Origin: Pseudoalteromonas galatheae
GTDB lineage: Bacteria > Pseudomonadota > Gammaproteobacteria > Enterobacterales > Alteromonadaceae
Length of the DNA: 64,000 nt
Reading direction: 5' to 3'
Assembly: GCF_005886105.2 (NCBI RefSeq)
Contig: NZ_PNCO02000001.1
Span: 927,001-991,000 of the forward strand
This document shows, one piece after another, positions 25,706-34,469 of the stretch. Positions within the stretch are counted from its first letter, which is position 1; each line of letters begins with the position of its first letter. A program made the position numbers and the translations under genes. A model generated the notes under the pieces. The model did not search any database. It saw nothing but the letters and a program-made list of their open reading frames with translations, and was not told the DNA's origin.

Positions 25706-26596
25706 CTATCCCTTTAGCAATAAAAATACCCCAGCCAAAGCAATTAGACCCCCAAACACCATAGACTTAGTAATCGCTTCTCTGCGCAGTAGTCCAATCG
25801 TCATCACCATGAGTGGTGCCGTTGCAAAGATGGTTTGTGCGATTGCGGGATCAGTATGATTAACGGAAATCAACTGTAGCCAAAGCCCAATAAAAGTGCC
25901 AAAAAACACTGCAACGAATAACCAGTTTTTACCGTCGATTTGTTTAAGCGTGAGTGCTTTAAACAGGCATTGTGATTTCAAATAAACAACAATAAAGGCC
26001 ACAAATAAGGTGCCGGATCCCAAGCGGATAAGTGCCGCCCACAAACTACTAATGCTTTCGTTATTTAGCGCACCTTTGGACAGTACCATACCCGCAGCTT
26101 GGCAAGTGGCAGCCGTGAGTGCAAAGCAGACTCCCAAAAGATAATGTTTTTTGTCTAATACTGGCTGGCTTCTACTTGGCTTAATCGCCAGCATCACACC
26201 AACAGTCGTCACTGCAATGCCGAGCCAAGCGGATGCGCTGAGATAAACACCAAGAAGTACAATGTTTAAGATCCCCGCGATAGCAGGTGCAAGACTTTCA
26301 ATTACCAAAGTGCGAGCAGGGCCTATATTTCTAAGCGCGGCAAAGTAGGCGCTGTCACCAATCGCTATGCCCAGTACCCCACTGGCTATCAGCCAGCCCC
26401 AGCTCGAGAGTAAGGTCGGGTACATAGCATCACCTGCGATGAACAAACAGAAGATCATCAAAGCAGAAGCGATGACGCCTTTGCTGACGTTCAACTCAAA
26501 TGGACTAAGGTGATGGCTAAATCGTTTATACAGTATAGTTGAGCCAGCCCATACCCCAGCCGCCCCAATCGCTGCCGCTTCGCCAATACCAATCAT
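25706..26596 (-). CDS. EamA-family (DMT) transporter
   Basis: An inner-membrane permease of about 296 residues with ten predicted helices in two EamA repeats; the second starts near residue 150 (LLGVCFALTAATCQAAGMVL). The family includes exporters of amino acids and other small metabolites; the substrate is not predictable. Start at the ATG at 26596 is preferred over a TTG at 26605. It is divergent from metA, with the MetJ operator between, so shared methionine control is possible but unproven. Confidence 0.88.
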   Translation of the reverse strand: MIGIGEAAAIGAAGVWAGSTILYKRFSHHLSPFELNVSKGVIASALMIFCLFIAGDAMYPTLLSSWGWLIASGVLGIAIGDSAYFAALRNIGPARTLVIESLAPAIAGILNIVLLGVYLSASAWLGIAVTTVGVMLAIKPSRSQPVLDKKHYLLGVCFALTAATCQAAGMVLSKGALNNESISSLWAALIRLGSGTLFVAFIVVYLKSQCLFKALTLKQIDGKNWLFVAVFFGTFIGLWLQLISVNHTDPAIAQTIFATAPLMVMTIGLLRREAITKSMVFGGLIALAGVFLLLKG

Positions 26597-26695
26597 AAAT
26601 ATCAAGTTTCTTGTGTTTATTTATTTGATGGCAAGTATACATAAATTGAAATAATCAGTGAGAGATGAAGCATCAAATTATTATTACTAATGTTT

Positions 26696-26719
26696 AGACG
26701 TCCATACATCTAGAGGTTG
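26696..26719. promoter_or_regulatory. MetJ operator (tandem Met boxes) of the metA operon
   Basis: Three adjacent 8-bp units, AGACGTCC, ATACATCT and AGAGGTTG, match the Met box AGACGTCT at 7, 6 and 5 of 8 positions. They abut and overlap the -35 of a promoter (TTGAAA at 26717-26722, CATAAT at 26739-26744, spacer 16). This is the layout of MetJ-repressed promoters, where S-adenosylmethionine acts as corepressor. Confidence 0.7.
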
Positions 26720-26773
26720 AAATTTTCCAGTTTTTGTCCATAATAATGCCATTCGATTAGTCTGGAGCAGCAC

Positions 26774-27721
26774 ATGCCAATCACCGTCACCGACGAACTC
26801 CCAGCCATTGCCCAATTGCGTCATGAAAATGTGTTCGTGATGCCACAAAGTCGTGCATCAACGCAAGAGATCCGCCCAATGCGGCTCGCGATATTAAACT
26901 TGATGCCGAATAAGGTGGAGACTGAGGTGCAATTTATCCGATTACTGGCAAATACCCCTTTGCAGGTGAATGTTGATTTGTTGCGACTGGACACCCACCG
27001 CAGCTCTGAAAACTCAGAGCAGCATCTAGATATGTTTTACCGCTATTTTTCGGATGTGAAAGAGCAAAACTATGATGCTTTGATCGTCACCGGTGCGCCG
27101 CTGGCGCATCTTGAATATGACGATGTGGTGTATTGGCAGGAATTACAGGCGTTTTTTGATTGGGCTGAGCACCATGTTACTTCAACCCTGTTTTCCTGTT
27201 GGGCCGCACATGCCGGTTTGTATCACCATTATGGGTTAAAGCGAGTACTCAAAAATGACAAACTGTGCGGCGTATTTAAGCATCACTGTTATTTTGACCA
27301 CGGGGCGCTCACTCGTGGTTTTGATGATGAGTTTTTGGTGCCACACTCACGCTACGGCCACATCGACATCGATAAAATTAATGCGTGTAAAGATCTCGTG
27401 GTATTAGCTGGCTCTGAAAAAGTGGGCGCTTACTTAATTAAAAATCACTCAGGTAGCCAAGTCTATATTACCGGTCATCCTGAATACGACGCCGATACGC
27501 TACAAAAAGAATACCTTCGCGATTGTGAAAAAATGGCCAACGCACCGCAGCCTGAAAACTATTTTCCTGAGAATGACGCCAGCAAACGTCCATCTAAGAC
27601 ATGGCAAAGCCATGCATTCTTGTTATTCTCAAATTGGTTAAACTACTATGTTTACCAAACCACACCTTATGATATTAACTTAGTTAGCCAAGATGTAAGG
27701 ACTAACAATTATGCCGAATAA
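26774..27721 (+). CDS. metA: Homoserine O-succinyl/acetyltransferase
   Basis: A 315-residue MetA that acylates homoserine in the first dedicated step of methionine synthesis. The nucleophile Cys142 is in [10 protein letters not shown] and the His-Glu pair is in ITGHPEYD, as in E. coli MetA. Whether it uses succinyl- or acetyl-CoA cannot be judged here. It overlaps the start of the next gene by 11 bp, so translation is coupled. A good GGAG lies before the ATG and the promoter carries Met boxes. Confidence 0.96.
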   Translation: MPITVTDELPAIAQLRHENVFVMPQSRASTQEIRPMRLAILNLMPNKVETEVQFIRLLANTPLQVNVDLLRLDTHRSSENSEQHLDMFYRYFSDVKEQNYDALIVTGAPLAHLEYDDVVYWQELQAFFDWAEHHVTSTLFSCWAAHAGLYHHYGLKRVLKNDKLCGVFKHHCYFDHGALTRGFDDEFLVPHSRYGHIDIDKINACKDLVVLAGSEKVGAYLIKNHSGSQVYITGHPEYDADTLQKEYLRDCEKMANAPQPENYFPENDASKRPSKTWQSHAFLLFSNWLNYYVYQTTPYDINLVSQDVRTNNYAE

Positions 27722-28790
27722 TGTAGCCGTAAACGGTGAGCAAATAGCAGAGCAGCTTAAGCAAGCAATGCAGCAACGTATTCTGATCTTAGATGGTGCA
27801 ATGGGAACCATGATCCAAAAGCACAAATTAGAAGAACAAGACTATCGCGGTGAGCGCTTCAAAGATTGGCATGTCCTTATCAAAGGCAACAACGATCTGT
27901 TAAGTTTGACGCAGCCTGAGATAATCAAACAGATCCATCGCGATTATCTAGCTGCTGGCGCGGATATCATTGAAACCAATACTTTTAATGCCACCACTAT
28001 TTCAATGGAAGATTATGATATGGCAAGCCTGAGTCGAGAGATTAATCTCGAATCGGCGAAGCTCGCACGTGCGGTGTGCGACGAATTTACCGCCCAAGAC
28101 CCCGGCAAGCCTCGCTATGTGGCAGGTGTACTTGGTCCAACGTCAAAAACCTGTTCGATTTCTCCTGATGTAAACGACCCTGGTTTTCGCAATATCACTT
28201 TCGACAAGTTGGTTGCAGCTTATGTCGAGTCAACGCTTGCCCTTATTGAAGGTGGTGCGCACCTTATTTTGATTGAGACTATTTTTGATACCCTGAATGC
28301 CAAAGCCGCGTCTTATGGTGTGGAGGAAGCTTTTGAGCAAGCTGGGGTGAGATTACCTGTGATGATCTCAGGTACTATAACCGACGCGTCAGGGCGTACG
28401 CTGTCAGGGCAAACCACAGAGGCGTTTTATAACTCTATTCGCCATATTAAGCCAATCTCTATCGGCCTCAACTGCGCGCTAGGCCCAGATTTATTAAGAC
28501 AATATGTAGAAGAGCTGTCACGGGTTTGTGAGACCTTTACTTCGGTGCACCCAAACGCTGGGCTGCCTAACGAGTTTGGTGAATACGACCTTGAAGCCGA
28601 CGACATGGCAAAAGAGATTATCGATTGGGGTAAAGAAGGGTTTATTAATATTGTTGGCGGCTGCTGTGGGACCACACCTGAGCATATTCGCGCCTTCGCG
28701 AGAGGCCTTGAGCAAACCCAGCCGCGTAGCTTGCCTGACATCGAAGTGCGGATGCGTTTGGCTGGTCTTGAAGCCTGTAACTTAAATTAG
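27711..28790 (+). CDS. metH: Methionine synthase, homocysteine-binding domain (N-terminal piece of split MetH)
   Basis: A 359-residue protein equal to module 1 of cobalamin-dependent methionine synthase (E. coli MetH residues 1-353). Zinc ligands are in LNCALG and [11 protein letters not shown]. It would bind and activate homocysteine. It ends LEACNLN at a TAG located where the Hcy domain joins the folate domain in full-length MetH. The next ORF continues in the same frame after only three codons (GAA TTC ACC) and ATG. The product lacks the folate, B12 and reactivation domains, so it must work with the following protein. Confidence 0.92.
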   Translation: MPNNVAVNGEQIAEQLKQAMQQRILILDGAMGTMIQKHKLEEQDYRGERFKDWHVLIKGNNDLLSLTQPEIIKQIHRDYLAAGADIIETNTFNATTISMEDYDMASLSREINLESAKLARAVCDEFTAQDPGKPRYVAGVLGPTSKTCSISPDVNDPGFRNITFDKLVAAYVESTLALIEGGAHLILIETIFDTLNAKAASYGVEEAFEQAGVRLPVMISGTITDASGRTLSGQTTEAFYNSIRHIKPISIGLNCALGPDLLRQYVEELSRVCETFTSVHPNAGLPNEFGEYDLEADDMAKEIIDWGKEGFINIVGGCCGTTPEHIRAFARGLEQTQPRSLPDIEVRMRLAGLEACNLN

Positions 28791-28799
28791 GAATTCACC

Positions 28800-31427
28800 A
28801 TGACACAAACCGCAGTATTTACTAATGTCGGTGAACGTACCAATGTAACGGGATCGGCAAAATTTAAGCGCCTTATTCTAGAAGAAGATTACGAAACTGC
28901 ATTAGATGTTGCCAGAGAGCAAGTTGAAAATGGTGCTCAGGTAATTGATATCAACATGGATGAAGCCATGTTGGACTCAAAAGCAGCGATGGTAAAGTTT
29001 CTCAATCTGATAGCGTCAGAGCCGGATATTTCAAAAGTTCCCATCATGGTTGACTCGTCTAAATGGGAAGTCATTGAAGCGGGCCTGAAATGTATTCAAG
29101 GTAAAGCCATCGTAAACTCAATCTCCTTAAAGGAGGGTGAGGCGCCATTTATTCACCAAGCTAAAATTATCAAACGTTTTGGTGCAGCCGTGGTGGTGAT
29201 GGCGTTTGATGAAGTTGGTCAAGCGGAGAGCGCAGATAGAAAGTTTGAGATCTGTCAGCGCTCTTACAAAATCTTGGTTGATGAGCTTGGGTTTCCGCCA
29301 GAAGACATTATTTTTGACCCAAATATTTTCGCGGTCGCAACGGGTATCGAAGAACATGATAACTACGCCGTTGAATTTATCGAGGGTACGCGCAGAATTA
29401 AGCAAAACCTGCCGCATTGTAAAGTGTCAGGGGGCGTGTCGAACGTATCCTTCTCATTCCGTGGTAACAACCCTGTGCGTGAAGCGATCCACTCTGTGTT
29501 TCTTTACCATGCGATTAAAGCAGGTATGGATATGGGGATCGTTAATGCCGGTCAGTTAGCCGTGTATGACGATATTCCAAAAGAGCTCCGTGATGCCGTT
29601 GAGGATGTGATCCTCAATACCGACGCCGGTGCTGGCGAACGATTGGTTGAGATCGCACCTAAATACTCTGGCATGGCGCAAGCCGAAAAACAGGAAGATT
29701 TAGAGTGGCGTTCTTGGCCAGTTGAAAAACGCTTGGAGCACGCCTTAGTTAAAGGGATCACCGAGTTTATCGACGAGGATACCGAGGCTTGTCGGCAACA
29801 GTTTGATAAGCCAATTCAAGTGATTGAAGGACCTCTGATGGATGGTATGAACGTGGTTGGCGACTTGTTTGGCGCGGGTAAAATGTTCCTGCCTCAAGTG
29901 GTGAAATCTGCTCGAGTGATGAAGCGTGCGGTTGCCTACCTTGACCCTTACATTGAGGCCGAAAAAGAAGAAGGCTCGAGTAACGGTAAAGTGATCATGG
30001 CCACGGTTAAGGGCGATGTACACGACATAGGCAAAAACATTGTGGGCGTGGTACTGCAATGTAATAACTATGAAGTCGTGGACTTGGGTGTAATGGTGCC
30101 GGCAGAGAAAATTCTGCAAACGGCCATTGACGAAAACGCTGATGTCATTGGCCTGTCGGGTCTTATTACGCCTTCCCTTGATGAAATGGTGCATGTTGCA
30201 AAAGAAATGACGCGTCGCGGCTTTGAGATTCCCCTACTCATTGGTGGTGCAACCACATCGAAAGCGCATACGGCGGTTAAAATTGAACCCCAGTACGACA
30301 AAGGTGTGATTTACGTCAACAACGCCAGTCGTGCGGTTGGTGTGGTATCTAGCCTGCTAAGTAAAACACAAAAGCCAGAATTTTTAACAAAAACCGCGGA
30401 TGAATACGTCAAAGTGCGAGAGCAACAAGCGCGTAAAAAGCCACGCTCAAAACCGGTTACCTTAGCGCGAGCTCGGGATAATGCGGTAAAACTTGATTGG
30501 CAAAACTATACGCCACCGGTACCAAGTAAGTTGGGGATCACTGAGTTTAAAGATGTGAGCATCAAAACTCTGCGCGATTACATCGACTGGACGCCATTTT
30601 TTATGACTTGGTCATTGGCTGGTAAATATCCACGTATTCTGCAAGACGAAGTGGTTGGTGAAGAGGCGCAAAAACTGTTTCATGATGCCAATGCCATGTT
30701 AGATCAACTAGAGCGAGATGGTAGTTTGCAGCCACTTGGTGTGATTGGTTTGTTCCCGGCTAACCGCGTGGGTGACGATATTGAGATTTACAAAGATGAG
30801 TCACGAAGTGAAGTCTTGGTTACGTCATGTCAGCTGCGCCAGCAAACCGAGAAAACCGATTTTCCTAACTATTGTTTGTCGGATTATATTGCACCTAAAG
30901 GCACACCTGATTATTTCGGCGCATTTGCCGTCACTGGCGGCCTTGAAGAAGACGACTTGGCCGAGGCATTTGATGCTAAGCAAGATGACTACAACAAGAT
31001 TATGGTTAAGGCAGTTGCAGATCGCTTAGCCGAGGCATTTGCCGAATATCTGCATGAGCAAGTGCGTAAAGTGCACTGGGGGTTTGCTGCGGATGAAGCA
31101 CTAAGTAATGAAGAGCTTATTCGTGAAAACTATCAAGGGATCCGCCCTGCGCCTGGTTATCCAGCGTGCCCTGAGCACACCGAGAAACAAAAAATTTGGC
31201 AACTGTTAGATGTCGAAAACCGTATCGGTATGAAGCTGACTAGTTCATACGCCATGTGGCCGGGAGCTGCGGTGTCGGGTTGGTACTTCTCGCATCCAGA
31301 TTCTAAGTACTTTGCCGTTGCGAGTATCCAAAAAGATCAGCTAGAAGACTATGCCGCGCGTCAAGGGATGTCGTTAGAAGAAGCGGAGCGTTGGCTTGGT
31401 CCTAATATAGGATATGAAACCGCATAA
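28800..31427 (+). CDS. metH: Methionine synthase, folate/cobalamin/AdoMet domains (C-terminal piece of split MetH)
   Basis: An 875-residue protein equal to E. coli MetH from about residue 354: pterin-binding barrel from [16 protein letters not shown], cobalamin module with the lower-ligand His in DVHDIGKNI and [10 protein letters not shown], and the reactivation domain with [15 protein letters not shown] and [13 protein letters not shown]. It transfers the methyl of methyltetrahydrofolate through cobalamin to homocysteine held by the separate N-terminal protein. The start has TTAGGA overlapping the upstream stop, so it can be initiated on its own; readthrough of the single TAG would give a full-length enzyme. 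A perfect terminator follows. Confidence 0.94.
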   Translation: MTQTAVFTNVGERTNVTGSAKFKRLILEEDYETALDVAREQVENGAQVIDINMDEAMLDSKAAMVKFLNLIASEPDISKVPIMVDSSKWEVIEAGLKCIQGKAIVNSISLKEGEAPFIHQAKIIKRFGAAVVVMAFDEVGQAESADRKFEICQRSYKILVDELGFPPEDIIFDPNIFAVATGIEEHDNYAVEFIEGTRRIKQNLPHCKVSGGVSNVSFSFRGNNPVREAIHSVFLYHAIKAGMDMGIVNAGQLAVYDDIPKELRDAVEDVILNTDAGAGERLVEIAPKYSGMAQAEKQEDLEWRSWPVEKRLEHALVKGITEFIDEDTEACRQQFDKPIQVIEGPLMDGMNVVGDLFGAGKMFLPQVVKSARVMKRAVAYLDPYIEAEKEEGSSNGKVIMATVKGDVHDIGKNIVGVVLQCNNYEVVDLGVMVPAEKILQTAIDENADVIGLSGLITPSLDEMVHVAKEMTRRGFEIPLLIGGATTSKAHTAVKIEPQYDKGVIYVNNASRAVGVVSSLLSKTQKPEFLTKTADEYVKVREQQARKKPRSKPVTLARARDNAVKLDWQNYTPPVPSKLGITEFKDVSIKTLRDYIDWTPFFMTWSLAGKYPRILQDEVVGEEAQKLFHDANAMLDQLERDGSLQPLGVIGLFPANRVGDDIEIYKDESRSEVLVTSCQLRQQTEKTDFPNYCLSDYIAPKGTPDYFGAFAVTGGLEEDDLAEAFDAKQDDYNKIMVKAVADRLAEAFAEYLHEQVRKVHWGFAADEALSNEELIRENYQGIRPAPGYPACPEHTEKQKIWQLLDVENRIGMKLTSSYAMWPGAAVSGWYFSHPDSKYFAVASIQKDQLEDYAARQGMSLEEAERWLGPNIGYETA

Positions 31428-31438
31428 TAACTGAATTG

Positions 31439-31487
31439 AAGCCTAGCTTAACTTAATCTAAGGCTGAGTTAAGCTAGGCTTTTTTTA
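31439..31487 (+). terminator. Intrinsic terminator of the metA-metH operon
   Basis: A perfect 15-bp stem: AAGCCTAGCTTAACT (31439-31453) and AGTTAAGCTAGGCTT (31467-31481), with a 13-nt loop and a run of T after it. Confidence 0.9.
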
Positions 31488-31640
31488 TTACCTTCACTTT
31501 TTTGAGTTTTAACGTTTATTTGCAGACTGATAAATTTCAAATCCAAATTCATTAGAATATGTTGTTTAGTAGTTAACAGAGTGAGCTAAATTCAAGTATA
31601 CTGGATTGAATAATGGTTAATAATAAGGCTTTGCTCAATA

Positions 31641-32525
31641 ATGAAGATGAAGTGGTTGTTTTCACTCCTTTTTATTTCCAATCTCGGTTGGGGGAGCAAT
31701 CAGCTGGTTGTTGATATTATCAGTAGCGAAAATTTTAGTCAGCGTTATGAGGACTTTCTTGCCGGTCGTGACGTTTTAGATGTAGATTCTTTTTTCCCAA
31801 GCACAAATGGTTCTCATATTGAAATCATCGAAATGGTGCTTTTACAGCAGGCCCTGTTTCTTGGTGGTGAAACACGTAAAGTCATATTTAATCCAAAGCC
31901 TTCGGTGAATATTCTAGAGTTTTCTGATCTAATCGCTGGGGAAAGCCTCATCCTTGCTCGCAGTGTTTGGCATGAAAATATAGTGGACTATCGCGGCTCA
32001 CTATTTATCTCAGATCCGATTGTTGAAGTAGGAGATTACGAAGCTGGGCTATACGTCACTAAACGCAATGTCGCACTGCAACAAACGCCGCTTTCGCAGC
32101 TAAGACAGTTGAATGTTGTGTCTAATCCGCAATGGGAAGTGGATTGGCGTGCTTTGATGAATACCGATTTACATATGGTGAGTTTTATTGGCCCATGGGA
32201 AACCATGTTAGCAATGGTAGAAAGCGATGTGGTCGATACCATGTTGATTAACTTTAGCGTGAGTGACTCTTTAACCTTAAATTTTGAGGGTAAAGAATAT
32301 GTCCCAATCGAGAATATTAAGGTTGTCTTACCAGACTCTCGACATTTTGTCGTCAGTAAAAACCACCCTGAAGGTGAGCAAATATTTGCGGCACTCAATC
32401 GTGGGTTAAGGATACTGAAACGACGAGGTGTGATTAGAAGGGCGCTGACAGAATCCGGTTTTATCAACAAAAAAGTGGCGAATTGGCAGGTAGCTAACGC
32501 TAAAATGCTGGTGGGAGAAAACTAA
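31641..32525 (+). CDS. Periplasmic solute-binding-like protein coupled to a diguanylate cyclase
   Basis: A 294-residue protein with a signal peptide (about 1-18, ending GWGS) and a bilobed binding-protein-like body. The recognisable pieces are the late helix of the fold (NHPEGEQIFAALNRGLRILKRRG) and beta-alpha units with FIGPWETMLAMVESD, as in extracellular solute-binding family 3. It has no transporter nearby, so it may act as a sensory ligand binder. Its TAA overlaps the next ATG (TAATG), implying co-translation with the GGDEF protein. Confidence 0.75.
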   Translation: MKMKWLFSLLFISNLGWGSNQLVVDIISSENFSQRYEDFLAGRDVLDVDSFFPSTNGSHIEIIEMVLLQQALFLGGETRKVIFNPKPSVNILEFSDLIAGESLILARSVWHENIVDYRGSLFISDPIVEVGDYEAGLYVTKRNVALQQTPLSQLRQLNVVSNPQWEVDWRALMNTDLHMVSFIGPWETMLAMVESDVVDTMLINFSVSDSLTLNFEGKEYVPIENIKVVLPDSRHFVVSKNHPEGEQIFAALNRGLRILKRRGVIRRALTESGFINKKVANWQVANAKMLVGEN

Positions 32526-34393
32526 TGCAACCAGCCGTTGTATCGCTTTGCATAATGATGAGCTCTCTAATTACATTTTGTGTTTTTGCTTACGAACCAT
32601 CAGAGCAAATACAGCGCAATTTAAACGCGCTACAAACGTCTGCTGAACAAGATTATGACTTGTCTTTATTACCGGAGATTAGAGCGCTGCGAGAGCAAGC
32701 GCGTGCGCAAGGTAATAAGCCTTTGCAAATCAAAGCATTATTATTAGAAGGAAGTATAGTTCAACACTTTGGTGAGTTTGAGGATGGTCTAGACTTACAC
32801 CAACAAGCGTTGCAGTTGGCCGAAGCGGATAATAATAAGTTTTTAAAAGCAAACACATATCTTGCCATTGCTCACCTTGATATTGACTTAGAGAGCTATG
32901 AGTTAGCACAGCGTTATTTGGATAAAGCGTCATTGCTGGCTGAGCAAATTGATGATAATGCCCAAATAAAAGCCGATATCAGTCTTTGGCAGTCGCGCTT
33001 GAATATGGATAGGGGAGCTTATCGTTTAGCGCTAAAGTCTTCTTTCGTACCTGAGATTTCAGGTATTCGGCAAGAGACTATCGCACAGTTAAAACTCACA
33101 CGTTCGTGGGCTCATTTACAGCTTGGTGAATACTTACAAGCCAAGCAAATTCTAGATGATTTAGACGATGCGGGTTATCTGGTTCAAAATCGAAGAATGC
33201 GGATAATGTCGACGGTGCAGCGTGCCAGAGTCGCTTTACAAAGTGGTGATTTTGCAACGTCAATTGAGTTAGCTCAGGCCGGGCTAAGAGACACACTTGG
33301 TACACGTTTTTTACTCTTTCAATCTCAGTTACAATGGCTATTGGCCTCAGCCCATGCTCAAATAGGCGATTATCAGCAGGCACATCGCTATCTAAAGCGC
33401 TACGCTGTTACTGAGCAGTCACTGAATTTGCAAAAGCGCAATAACAAATTACTTAAGCTAGAAGCACAGTACTCTCTTGCTCAGCAAAAACAAGCGCTTA
33501 ACGAATTGGAGCGTGATAATGCCCAGCAGGCAAAACAGATTATGGCGCACCAACAACAGATAGAAAACGCTAGATTAAGCCAGCAGCGTTGGCTATTGAT
33601 AGCCTTGCTTGCATTTACTCTGGTGCTGGTATTTTATTGGCGATGGCAGAATCGCCGTTACACCAAGCTGTTAGAGAGTCAGGTTGCGCAACGTACTGAG
33701 GAGTTGGCGGAACGAAACAAGCGTTTGCAAACCCTAAGCTTCACTGATAGCTTAACTGGGCTTAGCAATCGACACCACTTTTTTAGTATGATTGATAGTA
33801 CCATTGAGGTACACAGACAAAAGTGGCAAGTTCCGCAAAGACAACAGAACGCCGATCTGATTTTTGTCATTGTTGATATTGATCACTTTAAAAATATCAA
33901 TGACAGCTTTGGCCATGCGGCAGGAGATATTGTGCTGCAAGACTTTGCTGAAATCCTTAAGCAATGCACAAGAGAGTCAGATATTTTAGTGCGTTGGGGT
34001 GGAGAAGAGTTTTTGCTGGTGATGCCGGATATGGACAGAGCGGCTGCACACGAAGTAACAGAACGGATCCGTCGCCAAGTGGAGAGCTATCCATTTGTGG
34101 TGAACGATCAAACGATTAACTGTACATGTTCAATTGGCTTTGCGCCATTCCCGTTTGACCCAACACAACCAGATAAGCTTAGCTGGGAGCACGTGTTGGA
34201 GTTAGCCGACGGTGGTTTATATCTGGCGAAAGAATCTCATCGTAATGCTTGGGTTGGTGTCCATACCGGAGACGAGGAAATGCAAAGTCCAGCCGAGCAT
34301 GTGGTGCAAAATCTACGCTCATACTTACAAGCGGGCAAACTAAAAACATGGTCAAATCTATCCGATCTTATTTACGCTTGTAATACTCGTTAA
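32525..34393 (+). CDS. TPR-repeat diguanylate cyclase (GGDEF)
   Basis: A 622-residue enzyme: signal peptide, periplasmic TPR array (about 55-310), one transmembrane helix near 355-375, a coiled-coil linker and a C-terminal GGDEF domain. The active site GGEEF is intact (RWGGEEFLLVMPD) and an RxxD inhibitory site (RESD) stands five residues before it, so it should make cyclic di-GMP and be feedback-inhibited. SFTDSLTGLSNRHHFF starts the domain. TPRs probably sense periplasmic proteins, perhaps the co-translated binding protein. Confidence 0.93.
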   Translation: MQPAVVSLCIMMSSLITFCVFAYEPSEQIQRNLNALQTSAEQDYDLSLLPEIRALREQARAQGNKPLQIKALLLEGSIVQHFGEFEDGLDLHQQALQLAEADNNKFLKANTYLAIAHLDIDLESYELAQRYLDKASLLAEQIDDNAQIKADISLWQSRLNMDRGAYRLALKSSFVPEISGIRQETIAQLKLTRSWAHLQLGEYLQAKQILDDLDDAGYLVQNRRMRIMSTVQRARVALQSGDFATSIELAQAGLRDTLGTRFLLFQSQLQWLLASAHAQIGDYQQAHRYLKRYAVTEQSLNLQKRNNKLLKLEAQYSLAQQKQALNELERDNAQQAKQIMAHQQQIENARLSQQRWLLIALLAFTLVLVFYWRWQNRRYTKLLESQVAQRTEELAERNKRLQTLSFTDSLTGLSNRHHFFSMIDSTIEVHRQKWQVPQRQQNADLIFVIVDIDHFKNINDSFGHAAGDIVLQDFAEILKQCTRESDILVRWGGEEFLLVMPDMDRAAAHEVTERIRRQVESYPFVVNDQTINCTCSIGFAPFPFDPTQPDKLSWEHVLELADGGLYLAKESHRNAWVGVHTGDEEMQSPAEHVVQNLRSYLQAGKLKTWSNLSDLIYACNTR

Positions 34394-34469
34394 GCGAATT
34401 CGGCTGTTTGGCGGCATCAAGTTTAGGTGTATCATATTGAGCAAGATAGAATAATAAAGTGTTAGAGTT

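Noticed and set aside
27711..31427. Frameshifted metH pseudogene
   Set aside because: There is no frameshift: both parts are in the same frame, all catalytic motifs are present and a ribosome site precedes the second part.
31428..31640. Riboswitch after or before metH
   Set aside because: The region holds the operon terminator and an AT-rich promoter; no cobalamin or SAM riboswitch core was seen here or upstream of metA.
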